In this document: positions 6,017 through 15,374 of the stretch, one piece after another | Numbering within the stretch: position 1 is the first letter of the stretch | How the letters are laid out: every line of letters starts with the position of its first letter | From: CAZRNB01 sp964601355 | Lineage (GTDB): Bacteria > Planctomycetota > Phycisphaerae > Sedimentisphaerales > Anaerobacaceae | Direction: 5' to 3' | NCBI GenBank assembly: GCA_964601355.1 | Contig: CAZRNB010000016.1 | Coordinates: 1 to 34,708, forward strand | Length of the DNA: 34,708 nucleotides | Made by a program: the position numbers and the translations under genes | Notes under the pieces: generated by a model | Told to the model about the DNA's origin: nothing | The model's database searches: none | What the model saw: the letters and a program-made list of their open reading frames with translations, nothing else

Positions 6017-7099
6017 ATGAACGATTCAAGAAAGTTTGCGGTAATTTGTCGTGTGATTTTTCTCGTGGCTTTTGCTGCTGGAGCAGGCTGCCACTCTACG
6101 AAAGTCCGTCAAATACCTCAGCTTCTTGAGCTTAGGGGAGATTTAAGAGTACATGACCCGGTCGTAATAATGGAGGGAGACACGTTCTATGTGTTCTGTA
6201 CAGGCGGCCGGCCTGGCTCGGGCATTATACCCATCCGATGCTCGAAGGACTTATACAACTGGACTCTTCTCGGGTACGTATTCGATAAGCTTCCCGAATG
6301 GGCCGACAAAGAAATACCTGGCGCCAGGGGGGCGTGGGCTCCTGATATATCCTTCTACAACGGTAAATATCATCTTTATTATTCTATCTCAACCTTTGGC
6401 AGGAATAATTCCGCCATTGGCCTGGCAACCAACCAGACACTCGATCCTAACAGCTCTGATTATAGGTGGGTTGATCAGGGTTTGGTTGTCAGGTCTTATG
6501 AGGGAAAAGACGATTGGAACGCCATCGACGGCAATATTGTTATTGAGAATCCCCGCCGTTTTGCTTCGCAACAACGAAGCAGCGGGGGCAATACCTGGCT
6601 ATGCTGGGGCAGCTTCTGGGGCGGAATTAAGATGAGGCGAATTGATCCTGAGACTGGAAAGCTTTCTATCAGTGACACGAAACTATATTCTCTGGCTAGT
6701 CGTCCTCGAACAGACTCTCAACAAACTCCACCGGAAGAGGGTGCTGTTGAGGCGCCGTTCATCATCCGGCATGATGGCTATTGGTATCTGTTTGTGTCTT
6801 TCGATTTTTGCTGTCGTGGGGCGAAAAGCACATACAACGTTGTGGTCGGCCGTTCCCGGCACGTCACAGGCCCGTATGTGGATAGAAGCGGCAAGCCAAT
6901 GACCGAAGGCGGCGGAACGCTGGTGATTGAGGCAACTACACCAAACTGGCGTGGTCCCGGGCATCAGGCCGTGCTCCAAACCCCCGGCGGGGACTACTTA
7001 GTGTTTCACGCCTACCACGGCCAAACGGGCAGGTCTGAATTAAAGATTTCCACCATAGTGTGGGATGACGGCTGGCCTCGAGTTGGCCAATTGCCATAG
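6017..7099 (+). CDS. GH43 arabinanase-like lipoprotein
   Basis: This is a 360-residue secreted glycoside hydrolase of family 43, probably acting on alpha-1,5-arabinan. The N-terminus MNDSRKFAVICRVIFLVAFAAGAGC is a lipoprotein signal in type, with Cys25 as the lipid site. The five-bladed fold shows the expected acid residues: Asp47 in VHDPVV (base), Asp171 in NAIDGN (pKa modulator) and Glu245 in GAVEAPF (acid). WAPDISFYNGKYHLYYS, EAPFIIRHDGYWYLFVS and GPGHQAVL are typical GH43 strands. The next gene, a GH51 arabinofuranosidase, starts 50 bases later, so the two probably form an arabinan operon. Exact substrate is inferred from family and neighbour. No clear Shine-Dalgarno site precedes the ATG. 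Confidence 0.9.
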   Translation: MNDSRKFAVICRVIFLVAFAAGAGCHSTKVRQIPQLLELRGDLRVHDPVVIMEGDTFYVFCTGGRPGSGIIPIRCSKDLYNWTLLGYVFDKLPEWADKEIPGARGAWAPDISFYNGKYHLYYSISTFGRNNSAIGLATNQTLDPNSSDYRWVDQGLVVRSYEGKDDWNAIDGNIVIENPRRFASQQRSSGGNTWLCWGSFWGGIKMRRIDPETGKLSISDTKLYSLASRPRTDSQQTPPEEGAVEAPFIIRHDGYWYLFVSFDFCCRGAKSTYNVVVGRSRHVTGPYVDRSGKPMTEGGGTLVIEATTPNWRGPGHQAVLQTPGGDYLVFHAYHGQTGRSELKISTIVWDDGWPRVGQLP

Positions 7100-7149
7100 T
7101 TAGCCAGGGCGTGCATTGCACATCTTGCCATTTGTAAGGAGAATTAGCT

Positions 7150-8787
7150 ATGAATTTAAAAAGGATGACGGTTTTAATACTCGCAATTATCAGCGTGTTT
7201 ATTGAGGATTCTCTCTCGCAATCCCTGCCCGTCCGGCAGGCGGGGCTTTCGAGCGGTGTCATTTCGGCCAGTCCGGAAGCCCGGATAAAAATCGATATCG
7301 ACCGGACAATCGGTGAAATCGATAAAAACTTATACGGCAACTTCGTCGAGCATCTGGGACGATGCGTTTATGGCGGAATTTATGAGCCGGATTCTGCGCA
7401 GGCTGATCAGAAGGGCTTCCGTAAGGACGTGCTCGAAGCAATCAAGGGCTTGAATGTTTCTATTGTCCGTTATCCGGGCGGAAATTTTGTCTCCAACTAT
7501 CACTGGCTGGATGGAGTGGGACCCGAAAGAATTCCGCGGATGGAGCTTGCCTGGGCCAGGTTGGAGACGAACCAATTTGGAACAAACGAATTCATTGAAT
7601 TTGCCAGAGAGATTGGAACCGAACCTTATTTTGCCGTGAACATGGGCACCGGCACAATTGAAGAAGCACAACGCTGGGTCGAATACTGCAACGTTAAGGA
7701 AGGGCCATACTTTGCAGAACTGCGGTGCCGACACGGATATCCTGAACCACATAATATCAAGTACTGGAGTCTTGGAAATGAAATGGACGGATTTTGGCAG
7801 ATGGGTCACCTTAATGCTGAAGACTACAGTAAGAAAGCCCGTGAAGCTGGGAAACTAATGAGGCTTACTTCTCCCGGCATCAAATTGATCGCCGCAGGTT
7901 CTTCAAACTATCGTACCGGTGCAGATCCAGATTATTGGAACAGCACAATATTACACGAATTGCGTGACGTAGTGGATTACATAGCCCTTCATATTTACGT
8001 GGGTAATCCTGATAATAATTACTATAACTTTCTGGCGACGCCCCTTGTTTTGGAAGAACGTACCAAAGTAGTAAAGGGAATGATTGATAGAGAAATGGTT
8101 CATGCCAATCGTGGCGACCGTAATCCTATATTTATTGCATGGGATGAGTACAACGTATGGTATCGCGCAAGAACCGACAAGGCCAGGAAAGGAACTTACG
8201 CTCTGGAGGAGCGCTACAATCTTGAAGACGCATTGGTAATTGCAGGATTCTTAAATGCTTTTATTCGCAACGCAGACATTGTGAAAATGGCAAATATGGC
8301 TCAGCTTGTTAATGTAATTGCTCCAATTTTCACAAATGAAAAAACGCTTTTCAAACAGACTATCTATTATCCTCTGCAGCTCTTCTCCCATAATGTTTAT
8401 GGTACTTCACTGGATGTATTTGTAGATTGCAACACTTATGATACAGAGAAATTCTTTCTTGGATTAGGGGAGACGATGACCATTCAAAAGAATGTTCCCT
8501 ACCTTGACGTATCGGCTGCGTATAATAATGGAGAGCTGGCGGTTTGTGTTGTCAATCGACATAAGGATAAAGCCATTACGACGGAAATAATCTCTCAGGA
8601 AGGCCGGTTTTCAGACAAATTTAAGGTCTATGAAGTAAATGGGCCGGATATTAAAGCCGGCAATGATTTCGGCAATGAGACGGTAAAAACCATACAAAAA
8701 TCCGATATAAATGCTTCAGGCAAAAGCTTTATTTATTTATTTCCGCCGCATTCCTTCACCCTTATTAAAGGAACGATCGGTCGGTAA
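7150..8787 (+). CDS. GH51 alpha-L-arabinofuranosidase
   Basis: The 545-residue enzyme removes terminal arabinofuranosyl groups from arabinan or arabinoxylan fragments. It has a signal peptide (about residues 1-24), then the GH51 catalytic barrel: GNFVEHLGRCVYGGIYEP, VRYPGGNFVSNYHWLDGVGP, the acid/base Glu211 in LGNEMDG, and the nucleophile Glu333 in AWDEYNVWY. A beta-sandwich domain ends the chain. AAGGAG sits eight bases before the ATG. Residues about 26-36 (LPVRQAGLSSG) come from a GC-rich palindromic insertion, CTGCCCGTCCGGCAGGCGGGG, between signal peptide and mature domain. With the GH43 lipoprotein upstream it forms a two-step arabinan-degrading pair. A hairpin follows the stop. Confidence 0.95.
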   Translation: MNLKRMTVLILAIISVFIEDSLSQSLPVRQAGLSSGVISASPEARIKIDIDRTIGEIDKNLYGNFVEHLGRCVYGGIYEPDSAQADQKGFRKDVLEAIKGLNVSIVRYPGGNFVSNYHWLDGVGPERIPRMELAWARLETNQFGTNEFIEFAREIGTEPYFAVNMGTGTIEEAQRWVEYCNVKEGPYFAELRCRHGYPEPHNIKYWSLGNEMDGFWQMGHLNAEDYSKKAREAGKLMRLTSPGIKLIAAGSSNYRTGADPDYWNSTILHELRDVVDYIALHIYVGNPDNNYYNFLATPLVLEERTKVVKGMIDREMVHANRGDRNPIFIAWDEYNVWYRARTDKARKGTYALEERYNLEDALVIAGFLNAFIRNADIVKMANMAQLVNVIAPIFTNEKTLFKQTIYYPLQLFSHNVYGTSLDVFVDCNTYDTEKFFLGLGETMTIQKNVPYLDVSAAYNNGELAVCVVNRHKDKAITTEIISQEGRFSDKFKVYEVNGPDIKAGNDFGNETVKTIQKSDINASGKSFIYLFPPHSFTLIKGTIGR

Positions 8788-8795
8788 CCATCTCG

Positions 8796-8853
8796 ATGCT
8801 CGATGCATGATACTTGATACTCGACGAGTATCGAGCATCAAAGCAGTTCGTTT
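8796..8853 (+). terminator. probable terminator after the GH51 gene, built from a palindromic repeat
   Basis: GATGCTCGAT (8796-8805) pairs with ATCGAGCATC (8830-8839), enclosing the palindrome GATACTCG-A-CGAGTATC (8816-8832). A T-run (8849-8855) follows a few bases later. Related pieces (GATACTTGATACTTGTCGAG and CGAGCATCGAG) recur at 29216-29335, so this may also be an interspersed repeat. Confidence 0.5.
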
Positions 8854-8976
8854 TTTCATGAAGATAACAAATTCTTGGTAAAATTTGACTTTTTGCAACA
8901 TCTTATATAATATAGAAATATTGTATGTTAGCCCTTTAATACCGATTTAATGTACTTTTTTGTGGAGGGGTACAAA

Positions 8977-10536
8977 ATGAAGAGACAGACAATCTTTTGG
9001 AGGAGCTTTGCTGCGGAGACGTCTTTATTGCTTTGCTTATTGTTATTAAACGCTGCTTTCGGTGCTGAAAATAAGCCAAACGAAGGCAAACAGGACCAGC
9101 AGCAGGTAAAACAACTCGAATTCGAGTTCAAAGAGGTTTCAGTTTTCGAGTTGGGGGAAGAAATAAGTAGATATTTTGTCAGAGGCCAAGATGCTCAATG
9201 CCAGGAGCAACGCTTCGGTGAGGTCAAGATATATCCTACATTTCAATCGAGTAAGCCTCTATACGGCTTGGCACACTTTTCTGGTAAACCGGCAGGAAAT
9301 ATAAACGAGTTCTATTTTGCTATTGATGAGTCTGTCGGCGCAGGAAAGGGATATGACACGCTGTATTTTGACCAGAATGGCGATCATGACCTGACCAACG
9401 ACACAAAACTTGTGTCTGATCGAAATCTTCCTAATGGTGCATTACGCCGGGATTCGTCTGCCAAACAACAGGTCTGTTTCGAGAAACTTAATATAAAATT
9501 TGCGTTTGGGCCTGATGGCGAACAAACTATTGAGATTGTTCCGCGATTGATAATTTTTGAAGAAAATAACCGTCAATTTACTTTTTTCCCTTCGAAACTA
9601 CGCAAGGGCGAAATTGAGATCGGTGGAAACAAGTATGATGCGTTTCTCGGATACACCCATTCCGTTGGTGTGCCGTTTGATCAGCCTGGTGCTGGTTTTT
9701 ATGTAGTACCGAAAGGCGAGCCAAAGAATCCTCCAAGATGGTGGGGCGGCGATAGCTTAATGGCTATGCACGTTATCGGCGGAAAATACTATCGCTTTTC
9801 TACTACGCCGATCGGCGATAAATTGTTTGTAAAACCTTACGATGGTGCGCTGGGTACTTTCGAGATTGGCACTGACGGCCGTGACGTCAAGCAGTTTTCA
9901 ATGTATGGCTCGCTACGCTCCGAAGATACGGCAGCAGCCGTTGGGGGTGAATTACAAAAGGGCTGGCCCAAACCAGCTCAGACGTGCCAGGTGCCCCTTG
10001 GGGACTATTTGCCCAGCTATTTAAGGATAACCTTCGGTCGGCTGAGCATTTTCCTTTCAGATAATTATCATTCCGATGGACGGCCCGGCGGTCGAACTGG
10101 TAAGAAAATTTATGGGATTAAGATTCAAAAGGATCAACCTTACGTTTTTGATTTATCCAATAAGCCGGAGGTGTTATTTGCTTCTCCGGCTAAGGACAAG
10201 CGCATAAAACTGGGCGAACAGTTGCTGGTAAAGGCCGTTTTGATAGACCCCAATCTGGACATCATGATTCGTGGTCTCGATGATATTACACGAAAGCAGC
10301 GGAAGACCGCATCGCTTGATCCAAAGGTTGTTATCAAGCGAGCTAACGGCGAAAAGGTTGCCGATGGCGTCATGCCCTTTGGCTGAGACGGCACGTGCGG
10401 GTACTCGTGGCGAGTGCCAAAAGACCTAAAACTTGCAGGAAAACAAGAGACCTTCAATATTGAGGTGCAATACAATACGCTGGAGCTTTACGGCAAAGTG
10501 ACCGCAAGCAGGCAGGTTGTAATTTACCGGGACTAA
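8977..10536 (+). CDS. candidate secreted selenoprotein with UxxxC motif
   Basis: The start is ATG 8977, with GGAGGGG just upstream. The frame runs to TAA 10534-10536 with a single internal UGA at 10384-10386 (codon 470 of 519). Read as Sec, the C-terminal region is MPFGUDGTCGYSWRVP, giving U470-x3-C474. A signal peptide is clear (MKRQTIFWRS, then a leucine-rich core ending at about AFGAE). The middle includes an acidic loop of the EF-hand or dockerin kind, FDQNGDHDLTND. From about residue 345 a module (VPLGDYLPSYL to SWRVP) resembles the N-terminal half of the next gene. Six bases separate the two genes, so they form an operon. A SECIS-like hairpin follows the UGA. I do not know the family. 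A periplasmic redox role for the U/C pair is inference. Confidence 0.8.
10384..10418 (+). promoter_or_regulatory. SECIS-like element with recoded UGA
   Basis: UGA at 10384-10386, then 13 bases, then a perfect 8 bp stem GGTACTCG/CGAGTGCC (10400-10407, 10411-10418; one G-U pair) closing the triloop TGG (10408-10410). The loop begins 21 bases after the UGA. The position and loop equal those at 11065-11099. Confidence 0.78.
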
Positions 10537-10542
10537 TTGAGC

Positions 10543-11943
10543 ATGGCGGGTGGACGAATTATTAAATATGCTTTCGCTTGCTTATGTGCAGGTGTTTTGT
10601 TTTCCTGGACGACAAGGGTTTGTCTCTGCCAGAGCCGGCAAACGACAGAGCAAGTTTTGTCTCTTGGTGAGCTGAAGCTCGAGGGGAGTCATATCCAGAG
10701 GCTTATCCTGCGGCGAAAGGACGGCAAGAAAGAAAAGTTTGATCAGCCAGCCGAAATTATAAAATTACCTGCGGGCGAATATCGATTGATGGAATCTCAC
10801 TTGAAGGGGGGCTATATCTGCTATTCCGGCGCATCTGATAAGGATTGGATAACGATAACGCCGGATAAGCAGGCAGTTTTAAAAGTAGGTGCACCACTAA
10901 CGAAGACACTGGACGTAAGACGGCAGGGTCGGGTACTACAGTTGAATTATAAACTTCTTGGTATCGGCGGGGAAAGCTACACCAATACTGACAGGAGCAA
11001 ACCACCGACGTTCACCGTCTATAAGGGGGATAAAGAGATTGCCTCGGGCAAGTTTGAGTTTGGCTGAGGCGGCGTCTGCCGGTATTCGTGGCGAGTACCT
11101 TTAACTACTTATGGCCAATTAAAGATTGTCCCTTCAGCCGATGTTGGCAGCCTGGGTACGAAAGAAAGCTCAGCAGCGGTCTATGATTGGAAGTGGTACT
11201 ATAACGTTTCTGCCCTTGGATTATGGTTACTTTTAGTGCTTTCGATTGTACTTGTAAAAACCAACCGCAAACCTCAGTCGCTGCTTATCCTTGTGCCTTT
11301 ATTGATCGTGAGCTTTTTGTGGTCTATCTTCAAAAGAGCTATGAGTATGCCATCCTCACAGACAGAAACGTTTGATATGCTATTTTTTTCGCTGACGGTT
11401 GGTATTGCGATTCTGTGGCTATTATCTCACAAGCTCGGCAATCGAAATCGTATTGTTACATTTTTTCTGGCTTTGATTATAATGGCAGTGGTTGGTCTTG
11501 CGGGTGCTGTATCTTATGCTGGGCTGGAATTTACTCAGCAGGCCGCAGGGGCTTTGATATTATTTGGTATTTTGATATTAGCGATGCTGCTTGCTTTTGT
11601 CCTGACTGCCTGGCGATGCCGAAAGCGTTACAGCAATTTACGATTTATGTTATATCTTGCCGTCTGGACTGTAGCTGCCTGTCTTGGAATCACGATATTG
11701 TTTTACTCGATTGTATTTATCGTCGCATGGGCACATATTTCGATTTCTACAGCGTTACTTATGGTTTCGGTAATAGGGCTGGTGCTTAGCGTGTTTTTGT
11801 ACGTTATTATTTTTCCATTTATGATTTTGGCATTACGCAGCTCTTTCTTCCGCGAGCGATTCTTTGCGTGCCTGCGTTTGAAACCGTTACCTGTAGCAAG
11901 CGGGGATGAAAATAGCCGTCCTGATGAAATATCTGTAACTTAA
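10543..11943 (+). CDS. candidate membrane-anchored selenoprotein, paralogue of the upstream gene
   Basis: ATG 10543 (or TTG 10537) opens a frame to TAA 11941-11943 that is broken only by UGA 11065-11067 (codon 175 of 466). With Sec it reads FEFGUGGVCRYSWRVP, so U175-x3-C179. A signal peptide covers about residues 1-30. An extracytoplasmic module follows (LPAGEYRLMESHLKGGYICY to SWRVP). From about residue 220 (WYYNVSALGLWLLLVLSIVL) six or seven hydrophobic helices form a membrane bundle. Without recoding, the frame would split into a 174-residue secreted fragment and a separate membrane protein with no good start, so one gene is the simpler reading. The paralogous motif in the upstream gene spans its own UGA. 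Function unknown; perhaps a redox protein of the envelope. Confidence 0.8.
11065..11099 (+). promoter_or_regulatory. SECIS-like element with recoded UGA
   Basis: UGA at 11065-11067, 13 bases, then an 8 bp stem GGTATTCG/CGAGTACC (11081-11088, 11092-11099; one G-U pair) closing the triloop TGG (11089-11091), 21 bases after the UGA. Compared with 10384-10418 two stem bases differ: C to T opposite G, and G to A opposite T. Both changes keep pairing. Confidence 0.78.
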
Positions 11944-11959
11944 TTGTGGATAATAACTA

Positions 11960-12808
11960 TTAGAAGTTATTGAAGTATTCCGGCTTGCCGTCGTCGCTGT
12001 CGTAACGGGTTGTGTCTTCGCCGTCGGCACTAATCTTGATCCGCTCGATCCGCTCAGCTTTTTTTGTGTTGCTGTCAATGGTGACAAGGATCGTATCCAT
12101 CTTCACATTGCCGGTCGCTATCTCAAACGGGTACGGCATCTGAGTTCTAAACGACTTCAGGACGCTCTCGACCACTCGGCCGAGCACCGAATCATTTGAG
12201 CCGGTCATACCAACGTCGGTAATATAGGCGGTACCTTTTGGAAGGATTTTTTCATCGGCGGTTACGACGTGGGTGTGGGTGCCGAAGCACAGGCTCACTC
12301 GCCCGTCTAAATGATAGCCCATCGCGATTTTTTCGCTGGTTGCCTCAGCGTGAAAGTCAACGATTATGATGTCGGCTTGCTGCTGCAGCTTAGGCAGAAT
12401 TTTATCGACGGTATTATAGGGACAATCCGCCGGCTTCATAAAAAGTCGGCCAAGTAAAGATACCACTGCTACGGTTGGCCCCTTACTGGTTTTATAGATG
12501 GCAAAACCTTTGCCGGCCGCGTGCTCCGAGAGATTGGCCGGTCGGGCGATATTATCAGCTTTCTCTAAGGTTTCGATTATTTCTCGTTTGCGGAACGTAT
12601 GGTCGCCGAGTGTCACTAAGTTTATGCCGTATCGCAGCAGTTTTTCGTAGATTTGCGGCGTTAGTCCGGAACCGCCCGCGGCATTTTCAGCGTTTGCTAT
12701 AACGCAGTCGATTGCGCGCTCTTTAATCAGCGGCTTTAACTTATCGGCAATAATCCGCCTGCCGGGCCGGCCTACTATATCACCAATGCACAGAATGTTT
12801 AATTTCAT
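11960..12808 (-). CDS. ymdB: YmdB-family metallophosphoesterase
   Basis: The 282-residue product belongs to the TIGR00282/YmdB family of calcineurin-like phosphodiesterases, which in Bacillus hydrolyse 2',3'-cyclic nucleotides and are tied to ribonuclease Y. The metal-site motifs are visible: NILCIGDIVGRPG at the start, ANAENAAGG, TLGDHTF, DFHAEATSEK and GTHTHV. The start at 12808 is preferred to an upstream ATG (12823) because MKLNILCIGDIVG is the usual N-terminus. rny lies 148 bases upstream on the same strand, a common pairing. The stop is only 16 bases from the convergent stop of the selenoprotein gene at 11943. Confidence 0.93.
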   Translation of the reverse strand: MKLNILCIGDIVGRPGRRIIADKLKPLIKERAIDCVIANAENAAGGSGLTPQIYEKLLRYGINLVTLGDHTFRKREIIETLEKADNIARPANLSEHAAGKGFAIYKTSKGPTVAVVSLLGRLFMKPADCPYNTVDKILPKLQQQADIIIVDFHAEATSEKIAMGYHLDGRVSLCFGTHTHVVTADEKILPKGTAYITDVGMTGSNDSVLGRVVESVLKSFRTQMPYPFEIATGNVKMDTILVTIDSNTKKAERIERIKISADGEDTTRYDSDDGKPEYFNNF

Positions 12809-12848
12809 ATATGTATTGTGCAAAATCCTAAAGCTGATTTCAAAAAAT

Positions 12849-12949
12849 AAGCCAAGTGACTAAAGTGAGCTAAAATGTCTAAAGTGAGCTAAAAATTAAA
12901 TTTCATAATTTTAGGCACTTTAGTTACTTCAAACTTTAGTAACTTTTGC
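12849..12949. repeat. inverted repeat with AAGTG-CTAAA motifs between rny and ymdB
   Basis: Motifs CTAAAGTGAGCTAAAATG and TTCATAATTTTAGGCACTTTAG are arranged as imperfect inverted arms. A related element with the same motifs lies at 29242-29320 (TAAAGTGCCTAAAATGAG ... TTCATAACTTTAGGCATTTTA). No gene is present. Confidence 0.5.
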
Positions 12950-12955
12950 AACGGT

Positions 12956-14539
12956 CTATTTAGCATATTCAATGCAGCGGGTCTCACGCAAAAGCGTAAC
13001 CAGTATTTCGCCGGGATAGGTCATTTCTGTTTCGACCTTATTTGCGATATCGCGGGCGATTTTCATAGCGGATTCATCATCAACCTGCGACGCATCAACA
13101 ATCACGCGGATTTCCCGACCCGCCTGGATTGCGTAAGCATTTTCAACGCCTTTAAAGCTGTTGGCAATTTCCTCAAGTTTTTCCAGCCGCTTGATGTATC
13201 TCTCTAATGTTTCCCTTCTTGCACCCGGTCTGGAAGCGCTGATGGCATCGGCGGCGGCAACTAACGGAGTATAAGGATTTTCTGCCGGGATATCGCCGTG
13301 ATGTCCTGCGACGGCGTTCAGCACAACAGCCGATTCGTTGAATCGCTTTAGATAATTTGCTCCTATGGTCGGATGGTTGCCTTCAACTTCATGATCGATG
13401 GCTTTACCGATGTCATGCAATAGTCCCGCCCGTCTTGCTATAGAGCCGTCCAGGCCAAGCTCATCGGCCATAACCTGGGTTAAAAAGGCGACCTCCACAC
13501 TATGGCGAAGCACATTTTGGCCGTAACTTGTTCTAAAGTTCAAAGCCCCCAGCATACTTAGCACCTTGTTATTGAGACCACGAACATTGGTCTCGACGGC
13601 AACATCTTTACCGAGCTGGAGCAGCTTAATATTGACGTCCTTTTTGGTTTGAGTAACAAGCTCTTCTATTCGGGTAGGATGTATTCGGCCATCCTGTATC
13701 AGTCGTTCCATCGAAAGCCTTGCCACCTCACGCCTGACGGGATTGAAGCCGCTTACAACAATCGTTCCCGGTGTATCATCGACAATGACGTCAACGCCGG
13801 TAGCCTTTTCAAATGCACGAATATTGCGGCCTTCTCTTCCGATGATTCTGCCCTTCATATCATCATTCGGTATATCAACGGTCGAAATGGTTACTTCACA
13901 GGTCTGCTCAGCGGCATAACGCTGAATAGCGGAGCTGATTATTTCCCTGCTTTTATCATAAGCGATTTCATTGGCTTCTTCGACTTTACGGGCAATCAAA
14001 GATGACATTTCATGCTCACATTCATCTTCAAGGCGTTGTAACAGCAGGTTTTTTGCCTCGTCAATGCTCATAGTGGTGATTTTAAGCAGTTGATTTTTCT
14101 GCTGTGCCATCAAGGCGGATAGCTCTTTATCCTTTAGGTCAATCTTATGCAGTCTTTTATCGAGCTCTTGCTCCTGCTGATTTATGGTATTTTCCCGTCG
14201 CTGAAGCAGCTCGGCCTGTCTTTCAAGCACATCTTCTCGTTTTGATAATCTTATTTCATTTTCATGCAGTTCGGCGCGAGTTTTGTTAGCCTCGGCTGCA
14301 AATTCCTCTTTTTTCTTGATGGTTTCTGCTGCTGCATCAATCTGAGCAGATTTGATTATGTTTTCTGCCTCTTTTTTTGCCCCCTCGATTTGGCGCTGCA
14401 TGTCCTCCTTGAAAGTCTTGGCTTTTGCTCTGGTGATTATCTGCTGAATAATTGCCACGAGGCAAATTCCCAGTACAAAAGCGATGACCGGTGCAGCAAC
14501 AACCGATAGATTAAGACTTTGCATCAAAATAGTCATCAT
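12956..14539 (-). CDS. rny: ribonuclease Y
   Basis: RNase Y is a membrane-tethered endoribonuclease that begins mRNA decay. The 527-residue product has an N-terminal membrane helix (about 12-32) and a long charged coiled coil (about 40-150). A KH domain follows with the GREG loop at 234-237 (KGRIIGREGRNIRAFEKATGVDVIVDDTP), and then an HD domain with LRHSVEVAFL and HDIGKAIDHEVEGNH (HD at 375-376). The first of two adjacent ATGs (14539, 14536) is used; AAAGG lies nearby and GAGGG farther upstream. Length and domain order match the family. It is the partner of ymdB downstream. Confidence 0.97.
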   Translation of the reverse strand: MMTILMQSLNLSVVAAPVIAFVLGICLVAIIQQIITRAKAKTFKEDMQRQIEGAKKEAENIIKSAQIDAAAETIKKKEEFAAEANKTRAELHENEIRLSKREDVLERQAELLQRRENTINQQEQELDKRLHKIDLKDKELSALMAQQKNQLLKITTMSIDEAKNLLLQRLEDECEHEMSSLIARKVEEANEIAYDKSREIISSAIQRYAAEQTCEVTISTVDIPNDDMKGRIIGREGRNIRAFEKATGVDVIVDDTPGTIVVSGFNPVRREVARLSMERLIQDGRIHPTRIEELVTQTKKDVNIKLLQLGKDVAVETNVRGLNNKVLSMLGALNFRTSYGQNVLRHSVEVAFLTQVMADELGLDGSIARRAGLLHDIGKAIDHEVEGNHPTIGANYLKRFNESAVVLNAVAGHHGDIPAENPYTPLVAAADAISASRPGARRETLERYIKRLEKLEEIANSFKGVENAYAIQAGREIRVIVDASQVDDESAMKIARDIANKVETEMTYPGEILVTLLRETRCIEYAK

Positions 14540-15186
14540 AGTTTATGCCTTTCCCTCATAATTATCATGGAATAATCCCTCTGCGAAAGGCATTACGGAA
14601 TCCCGATACATCGGGACGGCAGACAAGCTCTAAAGGATGCGGCTGTGAATTGTGAAATCCTTTTCGTTGGTGCGTACAATCAGCTTTTTAAGGCAAGGTC
14701 AACCTATATCGAGCCATTTTAGCCTTAAAAGGTTTGCTTTTTTTCATATATTTGACTTATTTTATGCTTAATAACGATGATTTATCGCTCATAAGCAAAC
14801 GCAATTTCCAAACGTTTCCGGATCTCGTTTCACATTGGCTTCACTTTTATTCGCTTTTTATAGATGCAGTTTATATTTTTCCTGCTTCTAAAGCCAGCGA
14901 TTAAAAGCATCTTTGTAACTTAACTACCGTGAAATAAAGCATTAACAGCTTCTTTCTCTGTCCCGCACGTCCTTTCACAAAGTAAATAATGAACTAAATC
15001 TAAAATACACGGGACACCAATTGTTGTTTATCATCGGTTGTTTTCGGTATGATGTTAGAAGATATTTTGTAATCGGTCAAGAAAAAAACACGAAAATCTC
15101 AAGTTTTAGCATCTAATTGATGAAAATTACCAGCTTATATGGGGTCTTTAGTGATTCAATTGCTGTTCGTATTAGGGGGAATCTTC
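14540..15186. other. long intergenic region between rny and the RCC1/beta-helix gene
   Basis: About 650 bases contain no convincing gene on either strand. One small palindrome is present, TCCCGATACATCGGGA at about 14599-14614. The region must hold the rny promoter on the minus strand; TTGACC followed by an AT-rich spacer is visible in the reverse complement of about 14680-14705, but I could not fix a -10 box. I found no match to a known RNA family by eye. Confidence 0.4.
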
Positions 15187-15215
15187 TTGATTTTAAGCTG
15201 CAAAAATTGTATAAT
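15187..15215 (+). promoter_or_regulatory. sigma70-type promoter for the RCC1/beta-helix gene
   Basis: TTGATT (15187-15192), a 17-base spacer and a perfect TATAAT (15210-15215). The start codon is at 15375, which leaves a leader of about 150 bases in which I see no recognised riboswitch. Confidence 0.6.
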
Positions 15216-15374
15216 TTTTTATATAGATTAGGATTTAAACCGATGATGGGTGGGTAAAAAAGCGATTTATGTTCCTGTTGATTTTTATGGCCTGCTGAGA
15301 GGTACACTGGGCATAAAATCCGTCTTTGGTAATATTTAATTTCATTAATCAAGTGGAAGGGCAATCTTAAAACT

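Noticed and set aside
8977..11943. UGA read as Trp (alternative genetic code) instead of Sec
   Set aside because: Many genes in the window end at UGA and use UGG for Trp, and selD, selA, selB are present; Sec explains the pattern better.
15216..15374. Riboswitch in the leader of the RCC1/beta-helix gene
   Set aside because: I looked for c-di-GMP, cobalamin and similar motifs and saw no conserved core.
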